Assembly (NCBI GenBank): GCA_027596195.1
Contig: JADGJG010000910.1
Span: 1 to 11,026, forward strand
Direction of reading: 5' to 3'
Origin: Podochytrium sp. JEL0797
Lineage: Eukaryota; Chytridiomycota; Chytridiomycetes; Chytridiales; Chytriomycetaceae
DNA: 11,026 bases
Shown here: positions 1 through 5,962 of the stretch, in pieces
Position numbering within the stretch: the first letter of the stretch is position 1
Layout: each line of letters starts with the position of its first letter
Position numbers and translations under genes: made by a program
The notes under the pieces: model-generated
Database searches by the model: none
What the model saw: the letters and a program-made list of their open reading frames with translations, nothing else
What the model was told of the DNA's origin: nothing

Positions 1-110
1 GGCGGTGCCGGGGTTCCACCCTACCACGCACCCCCACTCGCCCCGCCCCCACCCCCACCCCCCCCCCCCAACCCCCCCCCCTCTGTCCTCATCCTTACCC
101 CCTCCCACAG
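1..110 (+). other. C-rich intron (at least its 3' part) before the SHO1-like last exon
   Basis: The stretch up to 110 ends in ctcccacag, a good acceptor, and is dominated by C (near-continuous C with a few A between about 47 and 81). The coding frame of the downstream exon does not give sensible Sho1 sequence here. The donor is not clear: gtgccg at 5 is a poor consensus, and the true donor may lie outside the window. The C-tract could act as an extreme polypyrimidine tract; on the complementary strand it is a G-tract. Confidence 0.6.
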
Positions 111-740
111 CTCTGCGTCTTTGCCGGCGTCGGATTCGCCTTTCTCGTCTCCTTCACCGACGCTGCCATCCAAGCGGCCGCCTTCACCTCGGGCGCCACG
201 CACAACGGATACGGCCTGATTGCCGCCGGCGGAATCATCATGTCGATTCCGTTCTTGTACTGGATCGTGGTGTTTGGGAGTGAACCCACGAGTCACGTGT
301 TGAAGGTTGTGGAGGAAGGGCAGAGTTTTGCGTTTGTGATCCCAAAAATTGAGATGAAGAGGGCCGTGAAGGAGGTTGATGGTGGTGATGGTGGGGGGGG
401 TGGTCGTGGTGTGGTTGGGGAAGAGACATTGGCGGATGGTGTGGATTTGGAGGCTGCCAAGGCATCGATGCCGGCAGTTGTTGAGGAGTCTGTTGAGAAT
501 ACCGGAGGTACGGCTGCTCCACATCCACCACCACCCAACATCCCGCGTGTTGTTGGACAAGCGCTCGCGTTGTTTGAGTATGAGGCGAATGCGGCGGACC
601 CGAATGAAGTGAGTTTCAGTAAGGGGCAGTTGATGGAGGTGTTGGATAATCGTGGGAAGTGGTGGCAGGCGCGGTTTGTGGATAAGGAGGGGAGAGTGGT
701 GATGGGGATTGTGCCAAGTAACTATTTGCAAATGATTTAA
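111..740 (+). CDS. SHO1: Sho1-like osmosensor, C-terminal part (partial, 5' end outside window)
   Basis: Last exon of a Sho1-type plasma-membrane sensor. In yeast, Sho1 is an upstream branch of the HOG osmostress MAPK pathway; its SH3 domain binds the proline-rich site of the MAPKK Pbs2. Seen here: after the acceptor cag at 108-110 the frame encodes two hydrophobic segments (about 111-180 and 207-273). The second ends in IVVFGSEPTSHVL, matching the conserved WIFYFGS end of Sho1 membrane segment 4. A glycine- and acid-rich linker follows, then a PHPPPPN stretch and an SH3 domain (about 555-737) with ALFEYEAN (ALYDY position), WW at 657-662 and GIVPSNYL. The stop follows directly, so the SH3 is C-terminal as in Sho1. 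Membrane segments 1 and 2 lie upstream of the window. Base composition changes from C-rich to G-rich near 240. Family call is confident; functional coupling to HOG is inferred. Confidence 0.85.
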   Translation, partial: LCVFAGVGFAFLVSFTDAAIQAAAFTSGATHNGYGLIAAGGIIMSIPFLYWIVVFGSEPTSHVLKVVEEGQSFAFVIPKIEMKRAVKEVDGGDGGGGGRGVVGEETLADGVDLEAAKASMPAVVEESVENTGGTAAPHPPPPNIPRVVGQALALFEYEANAADPNEVSFSKGQLMEVLDNRGKWWQARFVDKEGRVVMGIVPSNYLQMI

Positions 741-1252
741 ATGTCTTTCAGTGATTCTTGTTTGAGCCGTGCGCGCCAACAAATTCACCTAATCTTCCTC
801 TTTTCTTCAAAATTTCTTTATTCAAGAAGGAAGGGGGAAGGAAGCGGTGGGACCAAAAGCACGCTGTCCAACATCTTGGTGGTGGATATTCTTTCCAAAA
901 AAAAAGGGCAGAATTTATGATCCCAATAAGTTTGATATTGAGCTTACGTCCGGCGGTTATATGGAGAAAATTCGACTTCCAAAAGAAGGGAATTTGCTGG
1001 CTTGCTGGTAGCGGGTGGCGCGATACTTTTCCAGCCGGTGCCTCCGTGAGAGGCTCACTTTGTGGGGGTGGGGGAGTTTCTCCCTCTCCCTTGAGTAGCG
1101 GAATATCAGTTGCGGCTTTTAAATGATAGGAAAGTATATCGGTGGGGTGAAAGAATTGCGTTTGGAATAGAAAATTTCATTCTGCGCGTGCGCAATATGA
1201 GAAGAGATTTCTAGCTCTCGAAAATAGCTGCCTACCCAACACCACGCTAGAT
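741..1252. other. Intergenic region: SHO1-like 3' flank and zinc-finger gene promoter
   Basis: I find no convincing gene in these 512 bases. No canonical AATAAA follows the SHO1-like stop; the nearest variant is AATAAG near 925. There is an A9 run at 897-905. At 1183-1194 the sequence TGCGCGTGCGCA (5-bp inverted arms around GT) sits about 60 bases before the zinc-finger start codon and may be a transcription-factor site. No clear TATA box is placed at the expected distance. Confidence 0.5.
1183..1194. promoter_or_regulatory. TGCGC-GT-GCGCA inverted motif upstream of zinc-finger gene
   Basis: Five-base arms TGCGC and GCGCA flank a GT spacer, about 60 bases before the start codon at 1253. Read on the other strand it contains GCGCACGCG, which recurs at 5618-5626. 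A regulatory role is a guess from position and symmetry. Confidence 0.3.
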
Positions 1253-1981
1253 ATGATGCACTTCTGTGGCACCGACATTCCCTGTGCAACCAAGAGCGAA
1301 GCGCCGACACTCACGACGTGCGACAGCACTCCCTCGCAATGCGCTGACCACCTCCTGCAAGACTTTTTGTTTCCCGACGACGAGGCACCACCCAGCACGG
1401 GCAATGTCCCGGCGTTCGGCGAGACGCGGATGCCGTTCGAGCTGCCGCGCCTCTCGCTCAACACGCGCGCCTTCTCATTCGACGCCTCGGCCTTCCGGGA
1501 ATCGCCGAACTCGGCCGCCCCGCGCCTGTCTCTCGACGCATCCGCATTCATGTCCCCGTCCTCCTTCTTCTTTGACCCCTTCCTCGACCTCGACACCGAC
1601 CCACACACCACCTGCAACACACCCACCCAACTGACCCCCAAACTGTCCCAAGCTTCACTCAACTCGATTCTCTCTCCGATCCTGATGAAGCCGCGAAAGA
1701 AGCTCCAAAAGGCGAAATCAACCTCCTCCCTCGCTTCTCCCACGCTTTCAAGTCTGTCCTCGTCGCCTGACACGCGTGCAAGAGACCACGAGTGCGAGAT
1801 TTGCCATGCCCGATTCCTCCGTCACCAAGACCTGTTTCGCCATTCAAGCACGCATTCGGGTCGCAAGGATTTCGCCTGTCTTTTTGGGTGCGGTGCCACG
1901 TTTGCGAGAAGCGATGCCGTCACAAGACATTGCCGCAAAAGGAGCTGCAGAGCGGCTCCTGTTGATGTTGACGACGCGTGA
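1253..1981 (+). CDS. Two-zinc-finger protein, putative transcription factor
   Basis: Intronless 242-residue protein. The C terminus carries two zinc fingers in tandem. Finger 1 is classical C2H2 (C181, C184, H197, H201; C-x2-C-x12-H-x3-H). Finger 2 has ligands C209, C213, H226 and probably C232 (C-x3-C-x12-H-x5-C), a C2HC variant common in fungal last fingers, with FARSDAVTRH like the RSDAL helix of many fungal DNA-binding fingers. The linker HSGRKDF resembles the TGEKPF linker. The N-terminal 175 residues are Ser/Pro/Thr-rich and look disordered, with an acidic-hydrophobic patch (LLQDFLFPDDE, about 34-44) that could be an activation region, and a repeated PRLSL...AF motif (65-81 and 90-99). 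Two ATGs stand in tandem (1253 and 1256); the first is taken. Target genes cannot be told. Nuclear location and DNA binding are inferred from the family. Confidence 0.85.
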   Translation: MMHFCGTDIPCATKSEAPTLTTCDSTPSQCADHLLQDFLFPDDEAPPSTGNVPAFGETRMPFELPRLSLNTRAFSFDASAFRESPNSAAPRLSLDASAFMSPSSFFFDPFLDLDTDPHTTCNTPTQLTPKLSQASLNSILSPILMKPRKKLQKAKSTSSLASPTLSSLSSSPDTRARDHECEICHARFLRHQDLFRHSSTHSGRKDFACLFGCGATFARSDAVTRHCRKRSCRAAPVDVDDA

Positions 1982-2067
1982 GACCATCTTTTTTTTGACC
2001 GCCTCTACCCTTCCCCCCTTTTTTTTGGTTCCTTTATAAATAGTCTCATATCGTGTTTAAAAAATCC

Positions 2068-2073
2068 AATAAA
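2068..2073 (+). terminator. Poly(A) signal AATAAA for the zinc-finger gene
   Basis: Exact AATAAA 87 bases after the stop codon at 1981, in an A/T-rich 3' flank; right distance and context for a polyadenylation signal. Confidence 0.6.
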
Positions 2074-2798
2074 CAACCAAAATCTCTGCATATTGTGGCA
2101 TTTCCGGGGGGGGGGGGCGTGCGTGCCTTCCGGCTTTCCAAATGAAATTTCGTTTTGATACTCTTTGATTCGCTTCGGACCAGGCACGCTCCTTGGGGGG
2201 GGGGTTCAAAAAATGGAAGAAACAGGCATTTCTGTTTTTTGATACCCCTTCAGCGAAAACATGTTCCCATCTTTGCGCAAGAATCATTTCACAATCAAAC
2301 CCGGCGGAAAAGCATGAACATGTCGCAAGACGCGCAAGTTGCTCGAGTTTGGCGTCGTCAATATGCATAATGCAGCGGCAGTCGCGTCGCATGTGGGAAG
2401 CGAGACGCTCGCTGCGGTTCATGTGGTTTAAATTTGGAGCACCTAAAGATTTTGGGACAGCTTGTCGGAAAATCGATTCGCGACTTTTATTGACCAAGTT
2501 TCCCCCGCCGCCAGCGATTACTCCTTGGCATTAGGAGTGATGAGGTTGGAGACGTGTGATATTGTTCAATCTGCCGTGCACAACGAGAACGGACAGAACC
2601 TGTTCATGGTCAAGAAAAGCACGACAAGTACTGAACAAATGCATTAGGAGAAAGTACTCTATTGCTTGTTGTGCCGGGACGAAAAAGGTCCGTTGAAGGA
2701 ACCGTGCTGAATGACAAGTGCACGAGTTTCCAATGAATCGGAAATGAGAAAACAGATCGAAAAAAATTATTCAAGCCCACAAAAAATACGCAACACAA
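2074..2798. other. Gene-free region with two G-runs
   Basis: No supported gene is seen on either strand in about 725 bases. A 146-codon minus-strand frame over 2057-2497 lacks recognisable motifs. The region contains a G12 run (2106-2117), a G10 run (2195-2204), a short perfect hairpin AGCGAG-acg-CTCGCT (2399-2413), and an A-rich stretch just before the start codon at 2799. The 3' part is presumably the promoter of the 2799 gene. Confidence 0.5.
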
Positions 2799-4178
2799 AT
2801 GCATTACAAGACTGTCCTTTCTATAGTCTCCGTCCTTATATTCCTGACGCTTCTCGCCCTCACAGCCTTTGAAAAGACATTCCTCGAAATCAAGCGTCAC
2901 CAAGCTCCAGCCTTCCCCACCCCCTCCGAATCCCCCATCGTCGCTTTTGTACCCTCCCTCCCTTGTGACCCTTACCGCGCCAAATTCGGCATCCTCGACA
3001 TCCACGGCGACGACCCAACTTTCCGCTGGATCCCGCAATACCCACCCACCGGCAATTCCACCAACCACTCGTGCGTGTACCAAGAGGAACCCACGGACCA
3101 CCTCTCCCACCTCAAAACCCAGCAAGATCTCCCCCCACACTTGCGTGACAAACTCATCTTCACATACAGCGACTCGCAGGACCGGAATACGATGGAATTC
3201 GTGTGTCACCTCGCGGAGGGGGATATATATGCGCTCGGGTTAGATGGGAAAGTGATTGTGCCGCAGGAGCTGGCGAAGAAGGGGGACGCGAGGGTGTGTG
3301 TGATTCGACGCGGGGATCATGTGTTGGTGTGGTATTCGGTGTTTCAGTATGGAGCTACGAATGATTGGGTTCAACAAGGAGCGCAGTATACAACGGATAA
3401 CTTGCCGTTGGAAGTGCGCGCTCGGGTTCCCTTCATTCGAACCGCGTTGGAACGCATCGCGGGTCTCTTTTTCCCAGAATTGTGTGTACTCCATGGAATG
3501 AGGTGTACCCAAACCCCAGGTCTCTTCCACGCGAATGGGGATACGACCGCGGATTTGGTAGTCCCCGTTGCGTCGGAGGCTGTAAGGCGAGCGCATGCGG
3601 AGCTCCCTGACCCGCCGGAGGGATGGTTCCCGCCACCTGATGTGATTGTTACGCAGAGTGCGTTGTGGGATATTTTCGGACAACCGGAGGATGTGGAATC
3701 GTTGAAGGCGTTTGCGCCCGTGTGGAGGGATTCGATGAGGGAGAATTTGATGCGTCCTTTGCGGGAGGGTTTTGGGGGTGGTGTGAGGAACTGGGCCGTG
3801 GAGGCGCCGTTTGAGGGGGATGAGGGAGTGTTGTTTGAAACGTTGGAAAGTGTGCCGAACCAACGGATTCAAACCCGCTGGTTTTTGCGCACGACGCCTG
3901 TGCCGCATTTTTCAAATCCCGCCAAGGTACAGAAAATCCACGCCATCAATGGGTATTATCGGAGCAACGAGTTGTGGAAGGGAGGTGTCGAGAGTGCCGC
4001 GGGTCTGGTTCATGATCGAGTGGAAGCGTCATGGGGTTTAATTGATTGGGATGAGATTTTGCGAGGGAATGCGTTTTGGACCGACGATGGGTTTCATTTG
4101 GATCAGAGTGGGTGTTTGGCTTATGCGCAAGCGATTTTGACGCGTTTGGAAATGTTGGAAACTGTTGGGGATGATTAA
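2799..4178 (+). CDS. Type II membrane protein with SGNH/PC-esterase-like domain
   Basis: Intronless 459-residue protein. A short cytosolic N terminus is followed by one membrane segment (about 5-24), so it is probably a Golgi or ER type II protein with a lumenal domain. Sequons at N86 and N89 fit lumenal glycosylation. The domain shows the pattern of the plant TBL / animal FAM113-type PC-esterase group: FRWIP with a following cysteine (C92), block I YSDSQDRN (S126 as likely nucleophile; the usual GDS reads SDS), a middle VTQSALWDI (285-292), RTTPVPHF (364-371) and a late DDGFHL (D430, H433), matching the D-x-x-H catalytic pair. Such enzymes transfer or remove acetyl groups on glycans; substrate and direction cannot be read here. 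The gene is C-rich up to about 3170 and G-rich after. No AATAAA is evident downstream. Fold call moderately confident, function inferred. Confidence 0.75.
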   Translation: MHYKTVLSIVSVLIFLTLLALTAFEKTFLEIKRHQAPAFPTPSESPIVAFVPSLPCDPYRAKFGILDIHGDDPTFRWIPQYPPTGNSTNHSCVYQEEPTDHLSHLKTQQDLPPHLRDKLIFTYSDSQDRNTMEFVCHLAEGDIYALGLDGKVIVPQELAKKGDARVCVIRRGDHVLVWYSVFQYGATNDWVQQGAQYTTDNLPLEVRARVPFIRTALERIAGLFFPELCVLHGMRCTQTPGLFHANGDTTADLVVPVASEAVRRAHAELPDPPEGWFPPPDVIVTQSALWDIFGQPEDVESLKAFAPVWRDSMRENLMRPLREGFGGGVRNWAVEAPFEGDEGVLFETLESVPNQRIQTRWFLRTTPVPHFSNPAKVQKIHAINGYYRSNELWKGGVESAAGLVHDRVEASWGLIDWDEILRGNAFWTDDGFHLDQSGCLAYAQAILTRLEMLETVGDD

Positions 4179-4411
4179 ACCCCTTCGCGTTGTTGATGCA
4201 GTTAAAATCAACACAACCGACTAACCACCAACCTTTATTAACCATGCGATTGGCGATTATCAGCCTATTACGAATGATTGGAGGTGGGGAAACCAGAAAT
4301 AAGTACGACAGAAAGTCGTTAAATCGATGACTCACAATGAACGTGCACATTCAAAAGCCGAGTTTTGCGCAGATCGGTGTCGTCCAAAAAAAACATCAAA
4401 CAAAACAACAA
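4179..4411. other. Intergenic region: promoter of TPI
   Basis: The 233 bases hold no gene I can support. A/T-rich, with an A-rich leader (caaaacaacaa) immediately before the TPI start codon, typical of the leader of a well-expressed fungal gene. AATAAG near 4300 could serve as a weak poly(A) signal for the preceding gene. Confidence 0.4.
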
Positions 4412-5451
4412 ATGTCTGCCCGCAAGTTCTTGGTATGCAAACGCCACACTGATCATTGATACCTCTCTGTATGTCTTGGTCCTGATCTGTCTTTCTCCCC
4501 CCCGTTCAGATTGGAGGAAACTGGAAGATGAACGCTTCCAAGGAGCTCGTTGACACTCTCGTCACTGGACTCAACAAGTGCGAGTGGGACACCAACGCCA
4601 TTGGTAAGAGCGAATAGCGGATGAAACGGCCTTTGTTGATCAATCAGTTAATCGCGACACTTGCCAAAACAGAGGTCGTTATCGCCCCGCCTGCCCCTTA
4701 CTTGGACATGGTCCGCACCAAGGCCAAGGATGAGGTCAACGTGTCTGCCCAGAACATCTACCACCAGAAGAAGGGAGCTTTCACTGGAGAGAACAGGTGT
4801 GTAATCCCCATTTTTTTATGATCGGCGTGTTGACTTAACCTCTTGATAATAGTGCCGAGTTCTTGAAGGACCTCAACATTAACTGGGTCATTCTTGGACA
4901 CTCTGAACGCAGAGAGATCTTCAAGGAGTCTGACGAGGTGAGTCACCGAGCGGGGGATCGTAAACATACCGCGAAATCTCTCACTAAAACGCACACTCTT
5001 TTTCTCCGGTCTCTAGGAAGTCGCCAAGAAGGTTGCATTCGCCGTCGCCGAAGGCCTCAGCGTCATGGCCTGTTGCGGAGAGAAGCTCGAGGAGCGTGAG
5101 GCCAACCAGACCACCGAGGTTGTCTTCCGTCAATTGAAGGCCATCGCTGCCGCCTTGACCCCTGCCCAATGGAAGAACGTTGCTATCGCCTACGAGCCCG
5201 TTTGGGCCATTGGTACCGGAAAGGTTGCCTCCCCGGCTCAAGCTCAGGACGTGCACGCCGAGATCCGCAAGTGGTTGGCTGCTAACGTGTCTGCGGAGGT
5301 TGCTGAGGCGACTCGCATCATGTACGGAGGATCTGTTGGAGCCAAGAGCTCTGGAGAGCTCCAGGCTCAGAACGACATTGATGGGTTCCTGATTGGAGGA
5401 GCTTCCCTCACCGCCGACTTTGTCACCATCATCAACACCAGATCTGCTTGA
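4412..5451 (+). CDS. TPI1: Triosephosphate isomerase (EC 5.3.1.1), five exons
   Basis: Interconverts dihydroxyacetone phosphate and glyceraldehyde 3-phosphate in cytosolic glycolysis. Exons: 4412-4432, 4510-4603, 4673-4796, 4853-4937, 5017-5451; introns of 77, 69, 56 and 79 nt in phases 0, 1, 2 and 0, all GT..AG. The summed 759 nt give 252 residues, near the usual 248-250. All catalytic landmarks are present: GGNWKMN with K13, GHSERR with H96, the [11 protein letters not shown] loop with E168, and phosphate-binding GGSV (212-215) and GFLIGGASL (231-239). Exon 1 encodes only seven residues (MSARKFL) and would be missed by simple ORF calling; the start is supported by the usual MARKFF-GGNWKMN N terminus. 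Codon use is more even and C-ending (gtc, gcc, aag) than the neighbours, as expected for a highly expressed gene. Nothing looks broken. Confidence 0.97.
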
Positions 5452-5715
5452 ACTTTATAATTTGGTTCACTTGTGCAATAAATAATCCACTTAAAAAAGT
5501 AATTTGAGAGAGAATAATCGCTTTTTGATGAACTTAGCATTTTTCCTTCCCTTATTTTAGATTGTAATTAATATGTGAATATCCATGTGGTTAACGGTAG
5601 AGGCCTCGCCTGGGCTCGCGCACGCGTTGGGCTGCCATGCGACGGCAAATCTGCAACTCGACTGTGAATACTACTTTTGACAGTCGGAGATTACAATGCC
5701 AGACAAAAAAGCATG
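5452..5715. other. Intergenic region between TPI and tRNA-Val
   Basis: A/T-rich TPI 3' flank to about 5590, then a GC-rich island (about 5603-5645) containing GCGCACGCG at 5618-5626. No gene seen. Confidence 0.4.
5477..5482 (+). terminator. Poly(A) signal AATAAA for TPI
   Basis: AATAAA 26 bases after the TPI stop, within AATAAATAAT; the expected position for a short fungal 3' UTR. Confidence 0.7.
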
Positions 5716-5789
5716 GTTTCCGTGGTGTAGTTGGTTATCACACCAGTCTAACACACTGGTGGTCCCCGGTTCGAACCCGGGCGGAAACA
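5716..5789 (+). tRNA. tRNA-Val (anticodon AAC)
   Basis: A 74-base cloverleaf with no intron. Acceptor stem GTTTCCG pairs with CGGAAAC (5782-5788), discriminator A at 5789. D arm GTG..CAC is followed by anticodon stem CCAGT/ACTGG around loop CTAACAC, giving anticodon AAC (valine, reading GUU and, as inosine, GUC). The T arm is CCCGG-TTCGAAC-CCGGG, with a perfect B-box. CCA is not encoded, as usual in eukaryotes. The start GTTTCCGTGGTGTAG and end match eukaryotic tRNA-Val(AAC). Confidence 0.96.
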
Positions 5790-5803
5790 TTTTGTCATTT
5801 TTT
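5790..5803 (+). terminator. RNA polymerase III T-run terminator of tRNA-Val
   Basis: TTTT starts directly after the discriminator base (5790-5793), followed by a stronger T6 run at 5798-5803: primary and backup Pol III stop signals. Confidence 0.8.
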
Positions 5804-5912
5804 GCTATTCATATTGATTTTAATGTCTGTATTGCATTAATTTCACGCCGTAATACTAGCAATGGAAGAGGGCTCCTTTGGCAAAGACAGCTCATTTGAG
5901 GATGCTTGGGTT

Positions 5913-5926
5913 GCGCACGTGTGCGC
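5913..5926. promoter_or_regulatory. GCGCAC-GT-GTGCGC inverted repeat with E-box core CACGTG
   Basis: Six-base inverted arms around GT, containing CACGTG at 5916-5921, the core recognised by bHLH factors. It ends 36 bases before the start codon at 5963, so it could be a promoter element of the WH2-like gene. Inferred from position and symmetry. Confidence 0.35.
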
Positions 5927-5962
5927 GCTTTGATTTAATTTTTGACGAGAGATCTTTTTGTA

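Noticed and set aside
2032..2041. Perfect TATA-box-like TATAAATA
   Set aside because: It lies in the 3' flank of the zinc-finger gene with no gene starting within several hundred bases downstream.
2057..2497. 146-codon open frame on the minus strand in the gene-free region
   Set aside because: No recognisable motif or domain, it crosses the G-runs and the 3' end of the zinc-finger transcript, and it has no supporting signals.
2610..3908. Long minus-strand frames opposite the SGNH-like gene
   Set aside because: They mirror the biased codon use of the + strand gene, whose motifs (membrane segment, SDS..RN, DxxH) are clearly real.
5590..5650. Possible second tRNA-like sequence (ggttaacggtagaggc) upstream of tRNA-Val
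   Set aside because: No T-loop GTTCGA box, no acceptor stem pairing and no T-run terminator.
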